64,000 bases of DNA from CAWBLP01 sp963721065 (GTDB taxonomy: Bacteria > Pseudomonadota > Alphaproteobacteria > Acetobacterales > Acetobacteraceae), in assembly GCA_963721065.1 (NCBI GenBank), contig CAVRHO010000008.1, positions 1 through 64,000 on the forward strand, in the 5' to 3' direction. The translations under genes were made by a program, and so were the position numbers. The notes beneath the pieces are model-generated. The model was given only the letters and a program-made list of their open reading frames with translations, searched no databases and had not been told where the DNA came from. Shown in pieces: positions 27,953 to 36,253 of this stretch. Position 1 is the stretch's first letter; every line of letters begins with the position of its first letter.

Positions 27953-28756
27953 CTAGTCGATCGGCGGCAGGTCCAGCCGGACGATTTCGGGGTTGCCGTT
28001 CAGCGGCGGAAAGCGCTTCAGGATCAGCGGGTCATGGCCGGGAATGACATGATCCGGCCCGTCCGCCAGGCCGTTCAGGATGTCGAACCCGCGCAGCATG
28101 CGCCCGACATCCACCACCACGGGAAACGGATTGCGGTTGCGGATGTTGCGCCACAGATGCGTGGCATCGCCGGCCAGAACCACCCAGCCGCGCTGCGTGG
28201 GCACGCGGATCGACTGGATCCCGCCGGAATGGCCGCCGATCAGGTGCAGCGTGACGCCGGGTGCCAGCTCCACCGTGCCCTCATGGACCCGCAACCGGTC
28301 CGAATACAGCGCCCGCACCGCGCTTTGCACGTCCTCGACGTCGAACGGCCGGCGCAGGAACGGCTGGCACATGCAGGGACCGGTGCAGTAGGCCATCTCC
28401 TCGGCCTGGATGTGGAAGGTGGCCTTGGGGAAATACTCCATGCCCCCTGCATGGTCCCAGTGCATGTGGGTCAGCACCACGTCCGGCACCTCGCCCGGTT
28501 CGATCCCGGCATCACGCAGCGCCGCATCCGGCGTGCGCAGCAGCTCCCGCCCGCGGCGGGCGGCGGACGCGGTGTTGAATCCGGTATCCATGACGATCGT
28601 GCGACCGTTGCCGCGAATCGCGAACACGAAAAAGTCCAGCGGGTCGGGGGCCGCGTGGTCATCGGGAATGATGAAATTCTGGTATTGCATGCGCCCATCG
28701 AAAATTCCGTAGCGCAGGGCCAGGATCTCGTAGGTGGCATTCGCGGTCGGTGTCAT
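27953..28756 (-). CDS. MBL-fold hydrolase, N-acyl-homoserine lactonase-like (AttM/AiiA group)
   Basis: A 267-aa metallo-beta-lactamase-fold protein. The metal motif is THMHWDHAGGM near residue 95, followed by GGHSGGIQ near 173, LAGDATH near 195 and VIPGHDP near 238. The order and spacing match quorum-quenching lactonases and related lactone hydrolases. No luxI/luxR genes are in the window, so a metabolic lactone substrate is equally possible. GAGGGA upstream supports ATG 28756. It diverges from the CMD protein gene. Confidence 0.83.
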   Translation of the reverse strand: MTPTANATYEILALRYGIFDGRMQYQNFIIPDDHAAPDPLDFFVFAIRGNGRTIVMDTGFNTASAARRGRELLRTPDAALRDAGIEPGEVPDVVLTHMHWDHAGGMEYFPKATFHIQAEEMAYCTGPCMCQPFLRRPFDVEDVQSAVRALYSDRLRVHEGTVELAPGVTLHLIGGHSGGIQSIRVPTQRGWVVLAGDATHLWRNIRNRNPFPVVVDVGRMLRGFDILNGLADGPDHVIPGHDPLILKRFPPLNGNPEIVRLDLPPID

Positions 28757-28858
28757 TGTGTATTCCCTCGCGGGTTGTGATGGATTAGTGAACCGCTTGC
28801 TGCCGGATCACGCAATCGCTAGCGTCCGGCATGCATCGTTTCGGCAAGGAGACACGCT

Positions 28859-29278
28859 ATGGTGGAGATTCCCAATCGGCCCGAATACCAGAGCGAGTTG
28901 TTCAAGAAGGGCCTCGAGGTCCGGCGCGCGGTGCTGGGCGCCGATTACGTGGACGCCTCGCTGGCCCGCGCCGACGATTTCAATGCCGCGTTCCAGCAGA
29001 TGACCACCGAAATCGCCTGGGGCATGTGCTGGACCCGTCCCGGGATCGACCGCAAGACGCGCAGCATGATCAACCTGACCATGCTCTCGGCGCTGAACCG
29101 CGGCGCCGAACTGCGGCTGCACCTGAAGGCGGCGCTGACCAACGGCGTCACGCGCGACGAAATCAAGGAAATCCTGATGCAGGTGGGGGCCTATTGCGGC
29201 ATTCCCGCGAGCCTCGAGGCGTTCAAGATCGCCACCGAAGTGTTCAAGGAAGTCGACAGCGCAAAGGGCGCCGACTGA
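28859..29278 (+). CDS. carboxymuconolactone decarboxylase (CMD) family protein, PcaC-like
   Basis: A 139-aa helical protein with the PcaC-type end EIKEILMQVGAYCGIPASLE near residue 102 and the middle KTRSMINLTMLSALNRGAELR block. Members are 4-carboxymuconolactone decarboxylases or related isomerases; the redox C-x2-C of the AhpD branch is absent. The stop overlaps the next start (TGATG). No other beta-ketoadipate genes are nearby, so the specific substrate is open. Confidence 0.82.
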   Translation: MVEIPNRPEYQSELFKKGLEVRRAVLGADYVDASLARADDFNAAFQQMTTEIAWGMCWTRPGIDRKTRSMINLTMLSALNRGAELRLHLKAALTNGVTRDEIKEILMQVGAYCGIPASLEAFKIATEVFKEVDSAKGAD

Positions 29279-30186
29279 TGTCCGACAAACCTGCGGTCGG
29301 CTTCGTCGGCGTCGGCAACATGGGCTGGCCGATGGCGGCCTGCCTGGTGAAGGCCGGCTTCCCCGTCCTGGTCAACGACTCGCGGCGGGAGGTCGCCAAC
29401 AACTTCGCCCAGCAGATCGGCGGCAGCGCGCCCGACAGCCTGCGCCAACTGGCCGAAGGCGCCGGGGTGGTGATCACCATGCTGCCCACCAGCACCATCG
29501 TGGAGCGGGTGCTGGCCGGCGGCGACGACAACCTGCTGGCCGGCATGAAGCCCGGCACCGTGCTGATCGAAATGAGCTCCGGCGTGCCGACCGTCACGCA
29601 GGAACTGGCGGAAAAGGTCGCCGCGCTGGGCGGCCACCTGATCGATGCGCCGGTGTCCGGCGGCGTGCCGCGGGCGAAGACCGGCGAACTGGCGATCATG
29701 GCCGGCGGTGACGCCGCGGTGATCGACCGCGTCATGCCGGTCCTCTCGGCGATGGGCACCAGCGTGCTGCGCACCGGCGCGGTGGGATCCGGCCAGGCGA
29801 TGAAGGCGCTGAACAACCTGGTCTCGGCCGGCGGCTTCCTGATCGGCATCGAGGCGCTGCTGATCGGCCAGCGCTTCGGCCTGGATCCGGCGGTGATGGT
29901 CGATGTGCTGAACGCGGCGACCGGCATGAACAATTCGACACAGAAGAAGTTCAAGCAGTTCGTGCTGTCGCGCCGTTTCGATGCCGGGTTCACCATGGGC
30001 CTGCTGGCCAAGGACCTGTCGATCGCGCTGGAGGTCGGCCGCGAAACCGGCGTGCCGACGCCGGTCGCGGCGTTGTGCAAGGAAATGGTGGCCGCGGCCC
30101 AGACCATGTTCGGCCCGGACGCCGACCACACGGAAATGGCGAAGCTTTGTGAACGACTTGCCGGCACAGAGCTTGGAGTGGATTAG
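29278..30186 (+). CDS. NAD(P)-dependent beta-hydroxyacid dehydrogenase (3-hydroxyisobutyrate / tartronate semialdehyde reductase-like)
   Basis: 302 aa. N-terminal Rossmann motif GFVGVGNMGWPMA near residue 8, substrate-binding DAPVSGGVPRAKTGELAIM near 121, catalytic Lys in GSGQAMKALNNL near 171 and the C-terminal KDLSIALEVGRETGVPTP block. It is translationally coupled to the CMD protein, which suggests both act on the same lactone or hydroxy-acid pathway, perhaps with the lactonase-like enzyme opposite. Exact substrate not deduced. Confidence 0.87.
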   Translation: MSDKPAVGFVGVGNMGWPMAACLVKAGFPVLVNDSRREVANNFAQQIGGSAPDSLRQLAEGAGVVITMLPTSTIVERVLAGGDDNLLAGMKPGTVLIEMSSGVPTVTQELAEKVAALGGHLIDAPVSGGVPRAKTGELAIMAGGDAAVIDRVMPVLSAMGTSVLRTGAVGSGQAMKALNNLVSAGGFLIGIEALLIGQRFGLDPAVMVDVLNAATGMNNSTQKKFKQFVLSRRFDAGFTMGLLAKDLSIALEVGRETGVPTPVAALCKEMVAAAQTMFGPDADHTEMAKLCERLAGTELGVD

Positions 30187-30366
30187 ACGGAGCCAGTCGC
30201 GTGGCGAAATTGTTTGCCGCGGAAACGGTGTCAACGGGGCCCCACGCACGTGGGGCCCTGCCGCGCTTTTCCCTGGTCGTATCGTCAGCCGGTACCAACG
30301 GCTGGCATCCGGCGGTCGGTACTGCGTGACGGGGCAACGCCCGACTTTTTCGTTCGGTCGCTTGCC

Positions 30367-30720
30367 GTGTCCCGACCGTTCGTAATTGCCCGTCCGGTGC
30401 GAAGCAACCGATTGAGCGACGCCGCTTTCCGGCAGAACGAGCTGTCCCCGGCGCACACATCCCCATCACGGCGGCTGGTGGTGAGCTGGGCGTGGGAACG
30501 CCGGGAGGACGGCATCGACCAACTCCGGTTCTACGTGAAATGCAAAGGGCCCGTGCTGTTCTGGTCCAGGCGCAAACTGGTCATGAAGCTGCGGCTGAAG
30601 GAGCAGGCGGCGCCGCACCGCCGGATCAAGATTTACGTCGGCACCGAGCCGATCGAGTGGCGGGGTGGCCCGGAACAGGCACTGGTGCCAGAGCATGCGG
30701 CGCCGCCGGTCGAATGGTGA
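30367..30720 (+). CDS. hypothetical basic protein
   Basis: I do not recognise this protein. The last 80 codons have strong GC bias at third positions and give a plausible fold (VVSWAWERREDGIDQLRFYV, then KLVMKLRLKEQ, IKIYVGTEPIEW), rich in Arg, Lys and Trp. The frame is open from 30214, but the early part reads poorly. GTG 30367 is a tentative start; GTG 30478 is also possible. It stands between the dehydrogenase and NUDIX genes in the same direction. Confidence 0.45.
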   Translation: MSRPFVIARPVRSNRLSDAAFRQNELSPAHTSPSRRLVVSWAWERREDGIDQLRFYVKCKGPVLFWSRRKLVMKLRLKEQAAPHRRIKIYVGTEPIEWRGGPEQALVPEHAAPPVEW

Positions 30721-30785
30721 CCGCCGGCGCGTCCGGCTCCTGCGCCAGGGCTGACCTGCATCCTCCTGGGGCGTAAGGTCCCTGC

Positions 30786-31433
30786 ATGCCGACCCGAACC
30801 CACCCTCCTGTCGCGCCACACCCGGACGTGCAGATCAACTCACAGCAGCGGGTGTGGAATGGCCGTTTCCCGCTCGACCTCGTGCGCTTCCGCCACCGCC
30901 GCTTCGATGGCGCGCAATCCGGCATGCGCACGTGGGAAGTCTGGCGCCGCGGCCGGGCCGCCGCCGTGCTGCCGTATGATCCGGAGGCCGACGTGGTGGT
31001 GCTGATCGAGCAGTTCCGTCTGCCGGCCGCCGTCGCCGGGATCGATCCCGTCCTGGTCGAACTGCCCGCGGGTCTGCTGGACGACGGGGAGACGCCGGAG
31101 GCGACCGCGCGGCGGGAAATGCAGGAGGAAATGGCCCTGACCGTCGCCGACCTGCTGCATGTGGGCGGCTTCCTGCTGACCCCCGGCGGCGCGGATGAGG
31201 TATGCGAGCTGTATGTCGGCCGCGTGACCGCACCGCCCGCCGACCGGGAGGGGATCGCCGGCCATGCCGGCATGGCGGAGGAGCACGAAGACATCCGGGT
31301 GCGCGTGTGGCCGGCGCAGAAGGCGATCGCCGCGGCGGTCGATGGGCGGTTCGCCAATTCCGTGACAACCATCGGCCTGTTGTGGCTGGCCGCCCGGCAC
31401 CAGCAGCTTCGGGACGCCTGGGTCCGGGGATAG
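30786..31433 (+). CDS. NUDIX hydrolase, ADP-ribose pyrophosphatase-like
   Basis: 215 aa. The NUDIX box reads GLLDDGETPEATARREMQEE near residue 97, with Met-Ala-Leu where the consensus has x-Gly-hydrophobic. It is preceded by VVVLIEQFRLPAAV and VELPAG, the usual signature of ADP-ribose pyrophosphatases (NudF type). Expected reaction: hydrolysis of ADP-ribose or another nucleoside diphosphate derivative to AMP and a sugar phosphate. ATG 30786 follows a GGGGCGTAAGG purine stretch. Confidence 0.85.
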   Translation: MPTRTHPPVAPHPDVQINSQQRVWNGRFPLDLVRFRHRRFDGAQSGMRTWEVWRRGRAAAVLPYDPEADVVVLIEQFRLPAAVAGIDPVLVELPAGLLDDGETPEATARREMQEEMALTVADLLHVGGFLLTPGGADEVCELYVGRVTAPPADREGIAGHAGMAEEHEDIRVRVWPAQKAIAAAVDGRFANSVTTIGLLWLAARHQQLRDAWVRG

Positions 31434-31551
31434 GCCGCCGCTCGTCGGTCAGACACCACGCCCCCCTGTGATAAGACCCGCAGCCGCCCTTGGCACCGGC
31501 AGCCCGCCGGTATTCAATCCCGCCCGTTGCGCAGGACGGAGGAGCCCCCGC

Positions 31552-32508
31552 ATGTCCGATTTCCCGAAATTCGTTCAGATCAACGAGGAAGGTCCGCGCG
31601 AGGGCTTCCAGTTCGAAAAGGGCCCGATCTCCACCGCCCGCAAGGTGGAGCTGATCGACGCGCTGTCGGACACCGGGCTGAACCACATCCAGGTGGCGTC
31701 CTTCGTCAATCCGAACCGCGTGCCCGGCTGGGCCGACGCGGATGAGGTGGTGGCGCGCTACAACCGCAAGCCCGGCGTGCACTACACCGCGCTGTGGCTC
31801 AACACCAAGGGCCTGATGCGTGCGCTGGCCACCAACCGGCTGGACATCGAAGGCAGCTTCTCGCTGACCGCATCGGAGAAATTCCTGGCCCGCAACCAGC
31901 AGTGCACGCTGGACGACAACGTGCGGCGCGCGCATGAAACGCTGAAGCTGTACAGGCAGCACGGCATCAAGCTGAAGCGCGCCGGCCTGATGGCGGCGTT
32001 CGGCTGCAACTTCCAGGGCGAGATCCCGCACGCCCTGGTGCTGGACATGGTGCAGCAGTTGCTGGACATCGCCGCGGAGCACGACATGCAGCCCGAGGTG
32101 TTCTCGCTGGCCGACACCATGGCCTGGGCGACGCCGAAATCCGTCCGCGAACTGGTGGGCAAGGTGCGTGACCGCTTCCCCGACCTGACGCTGTCGCTGC
32201 ACCTGCACGACACGCGCGGCATGGGCATTGCCAACGCCTATGCCGGGCTGGAGATGGGCGTGGCGATCTTCGATTCTACCGTGGGCGGCCTGGGCGGCTG
32301 TCCCTTCGCCGCCCACAAGGGCGCGGCCGGCAATGTCTGCACCGAGGACCTGGTGTTCATGCTGGACGAGATGGGCATCGAGACCGGCATCGACCTGGAC
32401 AGGCTGATCGCGGTGGCGCAACTGGCCGAGGATATCGTCGGCCATCCGTTGCCGGGATCGGTGAAGATGGGCGGCAGCCTGAAGGCGCTGCGGGCGCGGA
32501 TGCATTGA
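31552..32508 (+). CDS. hydroxymethylglutaryl-CoA lyase-like enzyme (DRE-TIM metallolyase)
   Basis: A 318-aa TIM-barrel lyase. The first strand reads NEEGPREGFQFE, where family members usually have VGPRDGLQNE, so the metal-binding Asp is replaced by Glu. LHLHDTRGMGIANAYAG near residue 224 and the active-site loop GGLGGCPFAAHKGAAGN near 244 with its catalytic Cys are intact. Expected chemistry is retro-aldol cleavage of a 3-hydroxy-3-methylglutaryl-CoA-like substrate. A GGACGGAGGAG site lies upstream. The gene is not in a leucine-degradation cluster. Confidence 0.83.
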   Translation: MSDFPKFVQINEEGPREGFQFEKGPISTARKVELIDALSDTGLNHIQVASFVNPNRVPGWADADEVVARYNRKPGVHYTALWLNTKGLMRALATNRLDIEGSFSLTASEKFLARNQQCTLDDNVRRAHETLKLYRQHGIKLKRAGLMAAFGCNFQGEIPHALVLDMVQQLLDIAAEHDMQPEVFSLADTMAWATPKSVRELVGKVRDRFPDLTLSLHLHDTRGMGIANAYAGLEMGVAIFDSTVGGLGGCPFAAHKGAAGNVCTEDLVFMLDEMGIETGIDLDRLIAVAQLAEDIVGHPLPGSVKMGGSLKALRARMH

Positions 32509-32670
32509 GGACGGGTTCTGCGCAGCACTGACTCGACCGATCGACTGACAACCGTCGACTCCACGCGACGGACCACGGGCAGAACCGTACCGGATCCGGC
32601 GCGAACCATCCGCACGCCGGCAGATCCCCGAACGCGGCGCCCGTGGCCCTGGCTGCTGGTCCTGCTGCTG

Positions 32671-34080
32671 GTGCTGACGGCCGTGCGTCTGGTGGTCGCC
32701 GCCGGCACGCCGCTCGCGCCCGACGAGGCCTATTACTGGGTCTGGTCGCGCGCCCTGGCGCCCGGCTACTTCGACCATCCGCCGATGGTGGCCCTGTGGA
32801 TCCGCCTCGGCACCGCCATTGCCGGCCCCGACGCGCTTGGCATCCGTCTGCTCGGCCCGCTCTCCGCCCTGCTGGGGTCCCTGCTGCTGGCCGACGCCGG
32901 GCAGCGCCTGTTTCCCGGCCGCACTGCCGGCATAACCGCGGCGGTGTTGTTGAATGCCACGCTGCTGTTCGGCGTCGGCGCGGTGATCATGACACCGGAC
33001 ACGCCGCTGCTGTTCTTCTGGACCGCCTGCCTGTGGGCGGTGGCGCGGCTGGTGCGCGGTGGTAACCCGGCCTGGTGGCTGGCCGCGGGCCTGTTCGCCG
33101 GGCTGGCGCTGGCCAGCAAATACACCGCGGTCCTGCTGCCCCTGGGCATCGGCCTGTGGCTGCTGGCGGTGCCGGCGCAGCGCCGGTGGCTGGTGCGGCC
33201 CATGCCCTGGATCGGCGCGCTGCTCGCGGCCCTTGTGTTCCTGCCGGTGGTGCTGTGGAACGCCCAGCACGGCTGGGCCAGCTTCGCGCGTCAGGGCGGC
33301 CGCGTGGCCAACTGGGAACCACACCGTGCATGGCAGTTCTTCGGCGAGCTGATCGGCGGCCAGTTCGGCCTGGCAACACCGATCGTGTTCGTGCTGTGCG
33401 TGGCCGGCGCGGTGGTGGCGACCCGGCACGCCTGGCGCCGGCGCGATCCCGCCTGGACGTTGCTGGCACTGCTGATCCTGCCGGGAACCCTGGTCTTCGC
33501 CCAGCACGCGATCGGGGCGCGGGTGCAGGGCAACTGGCCGGCGATCCTGTACCCCGCGGCGATCCTCGCGGCTGGCGGCCTCCAGCGCGGGTTCTGGCGG
33601 CGCCTGTTCCTGCCCGGCGCGGCACTCGGCCTGGGCATGACGGGGCTGGTCTATGCGCAGGCCAGCCTCGCGCTGATGCCGCTTTCGGCGCATGTCGATC
33701 CCACCGCCCGGCAGCTTCGCGGCTGGAATGTGCTGGCCGCCCAGGTGAGCGCGGAGGCGCATCGGCATCACGCCGCCTACGTCGCCGCGGCGCAGTACGC
33801 CCTGGCCAGCGAGTTGGCGCATACGCTGTCGGGCATTCCGGTCGTCGCGGTCGGCCCGCGCTGGGCCTGCTTCGCGCTGCCGCCGGCGCGGCCCGCCGGT
33901 GCGGGTCTGCTGGTCTGGCCGGGCGCCGGCCCGGACCCCGATCCGGCACGCTGGCCGGGGGCGCAACTGGTCGCCGCGGCGGGGCGGGGTACGCTGCGGG
34001 TGCCGATCCAGGCCTTTCGCCTGTACGACGTGCCGACGCTGCCCCGCGGCGTGCCCGCGGTCCTGCTGCCGCGACGCTGA
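32671..34080 (+). CDS. GT39-family glycosyltransferase (dolichyl-phosphate-mannose / ArnT-like)
   Basis: A 469-aa polytopic membrane protein. PDEAYYWVWSRALAPGYFDH at about residue 17 holds the catalytic Asp and the HPPM motif found in bacterial GT39/PMT proteins. About ten hydrophobic segments follow, and a soluble C-terminal part. It would transfer a sugar from a polyprenyl-phosphate donor to a periplasmic acceptor. The GTG at 32671 cuts into the first membrane helix: WPWLLVLLLVLTAVRLVVAAG is encoded in frame from 32644. No ATG, GTG or TTG lies in frame between the previous stop and 32671, so the true start is unclear. Confidence 0.83.
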   Translation: MLTAVRLVVAAGTPLAPDEAYYWVWSRALAPGYFDHPPMVALWIRLGTAIAGPDALGIRLLGPLSALLGSLLLADAGQRLFPGRTAGITAAVLLNATLLFGVGAVIMTPDTPLLFFWTACLWAVARLVRGGNPAWWLAAGLFAGLALASKYTAVLLPLGIGLWLLAVPAQRRWLVRPMPWIGALLAALVFLPVVLWNAQHGWASFARQGGRVANWEPHRAWQFFGELIGGQFGLATPIVFVLCVAGAVVATRHAWRRRDPAWTLLALLILPGTLVFAQHAIGARVQGNWPAILYPAAILAAGGLQRGFWRRLFLPGAALGLGMTGLVYAQASLALMPLSAHVDPTARQLRGWNVLAAQVSAEAHRHHAAYVAAAQYALASELAHTLSGIPVVAVGPRWACFALPPARPAGAGLLVWPGAGPDPDPARWPGAQLVAAAGRGTLRVPIQAFRLYDVPTLPRGVPAVLLPRR

Positions 34081-34164
34081 CCGGCCCGGGCAGCGCGGCG
34101 ACAGGCAGAGCCGCACGGCGTCGGCTGCGAATGTGCCGGACGGCCGGCGCACGACCAGGCCCGG

Positions 34165-35199
34165 CTATGCCAGGGCGCGCAGCGGCACCAGGTGGCTCAG
34201 AAAGGTTTCGGCACAGGCCCGCCAGGAATAGGCCTCGGCATGCGCCCGGCAGGCCGCGCGGTCGGCCGTCAGCGCCGCCAGCGCCGCCTTGCGCAGATCC
34301 GTGTCCACCGCGCCGATCATCCCGGCCGCCTCCGCCAGCACGTCCTTCGGGCCGGTTACCGGAAAGGCCGCCACGGGGGTGCCGCAGGCCAGCGCCTCCA
34401 GCAACACCAGGCCGAACGTGTCGGTCAGTGACGGGAAGACGAAGGCATCGGCACCGGCATAGGCGCGGGCCAGCGCTTCGCCGAACCGCGGGCCGGTGAA
34501 GTGCACGCCGGGATAGGCGTGCCGCAGCCCCGCCAGGGCCGGCCCGCCGCCCACCACCACCTTGGAGCCCGGCAGATCCAGGTCCAGGAACGCGGTGATG
34601 TTCTTTTCCACCGCCACCCGGCCCACATAGAGGAACACCGGGCGCGGCAGGTCCCAGTCCTCCCGCGGGTCCGGCCTGAACAGCGCCAGGTCCACGCCGC
34701 GCGACCAGGGACGGATATTGCGGAAGCCACGCCGGGCCAGTTCCGCCCGCAGCGATGGCGTGGCCACCATGGTGCCCTGGGCGGCGCCGTGGAAGCAGCG
34801 CATCCAGGCGTAGATCGGCCGCACCGGCAGCCCGGTACGCGCCTGGATGTACTCGGCGAACCGGGTGTGGAAGGCCGTGGTGAACCCCAGGCCCCGCCGC
34901 TTCGCCCAGCGGCGGGCGGCCAGTCCCAGCGGCCCTTCGGTGGCGATGTGCAGCGCGTCGGGCCGGAACGCCTCGATCATCCGGACCAGCCGCCGCTGCG
35001 GCAGCAGCGACAGGGCAATGTCGGGATAGGTGGGGCAGGGGACGGTGCGGAACCGGTTCGGCCCGATCACCTCCACCGCGTGGCCCATGGTGCGCAGTTC
35101 TTCCGCCACCGTGGCCAGCGTGCGCACCACGCCGTTGACCTGCGGTTGCCAGGCATCCGAAACGATCAGGATTCGGTGGCGTGGCGCGGGCGGCAGCAT
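34165..35199 (-). CDS. GT4-family glycosyltransferase
   Basis: A 344-aa GT-B glycosyltransferase. DAWQPQVNGVVRTL near residue 15 and GPNRFRTVPCPTYPDI near 46 are typical of the alpha-mannosyltransferase/SQDG-synthase branch. The nucleotide-binding region contains FPSLTDTFGLVLLEALACGTPVAAF near 260 with the E-x7-E-like element. It probably glycosylates diacylglycerol or a related lipid at the inner membrane. It is 37 bases from the LpxH-like gene on the same strand, suggesting an operon. Confidence 0.87.
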   Translation of the reverse strand: MLPPAPRHRILIVSDAWQPQVNGVVRTLATVAEELRTMGHAVEVIGPNRFRTVPCPTYPDIALSLLPQRRLVRMIEAFRPDALHIATEGPLGLAARRWAKRRGLGFTTAFHTRFAEYIQARTGLPVRPIYAWMRCFHGAAQGTMVATPSLRAELARRGFRNIRPWSRGVDLALFRPDPREDWDLPRPVFLYVGRVAVEKNITAFLDLDLPGSKVVVGGGPALAGLRHAYPGVHFTGPRFGEALARAYAGADAFVFPSLTDTFGLVLLEALACGTPVAAFPVTGPKDVLAEAAGMIGAVDTDLRKAALAALTADRAACRAHAEAYSWRACAETFLSHLVPLRALA

Positions 35200-35236
35200 T
35201 GCGTCGCAGTCGGCCAGACCATCCGGGGTGAGTGCG

Positions 35237-36055
35237 TCAGGCAGCTTGCGGCAGCCGCATCTGACGCGGGGTGAAGAACGACAGCCGGTTGAGTGCCGCC
35301 CAGTCGATCAGCTCCAGCGTACCGTCGTGGTGTTCCACCAGCGCGGTACAGCTTTCCACCCAGTCGCCGTCGTTGATGTACAGCACGCCCTGCACGTCGC
35401 GCATCTCGGCGTGGTGGATATGGCCGCAGACCACGCCGTCGAAGCCGCGGCTCTGCGCCTCGGTGGCCAGCGCCGTTTCGAACCGGTCGATCGCCTTCAC
35501 CGCTTCCTTCACCTGGCGCTTCAGCCAGGCGGACAGCGACCAGTAGGGGTAGCCCAGGCGGCGGCGCAGCGCGTTGAACCAGCGGTTCACCACCAGCGCC
35601 GAGGCATAGGCCCAGTCGCCCAGGAAGGCGAGGAACCTGGCATAGCGCACCACGCTGTCGAACTCGTCGCCGTGGATCACCAGCAGGCGCTTGCCGGCGG
35701 CGGTGACGTGTTCGGCTTCCGGGCGCAGGCGAATGCCGGCGATTTCCAGGCCCAGTGGCAGCCAGGCGCGGAACATCTCGTCGTGGTTGCCGGGAATGTA
35801 GGTGACCTGCGTGCCGGAGCGGGCGTGCCGCACGATCTGGCGCAGCACGTCGTCATGCGAATCATCCCAGTACCAGGATTTGCGCAGCCGCCAGCCATCG
35901 ATGATGTCGCCAACGAGGAACAGGTGCTGGCAGGAGGTGCGGCTGAGGAAATCCGCCAGAAACTCGCTTCGGCAGCCGCGCGTGCCGAGATGCGTGTCCG
36001 AGATGAAGACGCTGCGGTAGTCGCGGCGTGCTGTCTGGGGCGGTATGGCGTTCAT
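35237..36055 (-). CDS. metallophosphoesterase, UDP-2,3-diacylglucosamine diphosphatase (LpxH)-like
   Basis: A 272-aa calcineurin-like phosphoesterase. The metal-binding blocks are all present: SDTHLG near residue 19, VGDIIDGW near 48, PGNHDE near 84, VIHGDEFD near 117 and CGHIHHAEM near 202. This architecture is that of the LpxH-like branch that often neighbours GT4 and lipid-kinase genes in alphaproteobacteria, rather than canonical LpxH of lipid A synthesis. The exact phosphate ester is not known. ATG 36055 gives MNAIPPQTARRDYRSVFISD. Confidence 0.83.
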   Translation of the reverse strand: MNAIPPQTARRDYRSVFISDTHLGTRGCRSEFLADFLSRTSCQHLFLVGDIIDGWRLRKSWYWDDSHDDVLRQIVRHARSGTQVTYIPGNHDEMFRAWLPLGLEIAGIRLRPEAEHVTAAGKRLLVIHGDEFDSVVRYARFLAFLGDWAYASALVVNRWFNALRRRLGYPYWSLSAWLKRQVKEAVKAIDRFETALATEAQSRGFDGVVCGHIHHAEMRDVQGVLYINDGDWVESCTALVEHHDGTLELIDWAALNRLSFFTPRQMRLPQAA

Positions 36056-36253
36056 TTGCGGCGGAGCCAATACGCGCGAATCGTTGTGGATAAAGTGAAG
36101 TTTACATGACGTGGCAGCAATTTGGTGGACGTTGTTGAAGTCTTTTATAGTCAATAAAACCGTCATCCCGATGTCACATATGCATGGCACGGCATTGGAC
36201 TTTGGTCTAACAAAAGTCCCGATTCGCATGACCCTGTCACACGTCTCGCCAGG
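36056..36253. promoter_or_regulatory. AT-rich divergent promoter region with inverted repeat
   Basis: This 198-base spacer is noticeably AT-richer than the rest of the window (for example CTTTTATAGTCAATAAAACC near 36140). GGACTTT (36197-36203) and AAAGTCC (36213-36219) form an inverted repeat 35 bases upstream of the lipid-kinase start, a possible operator. No assigned regulator. Confidence 0.4.

Noticed and set aside
27953..28756. quorum-sensing locus around the lactonase-like gene
   Set aside because: No luxI- or luxR-type gene lies nearby; the enzyme sits with hydroxy-acid metabolism genes instead.
30835..34152. 1105-codon open frame on the minus strand
   Set aside because: It is antisense to the NUDIX, HMG-lyase-like and GT39 genes, and its translation is Arg/His/Pro-rich with no domain; long antisense frames are expected at this GC content.
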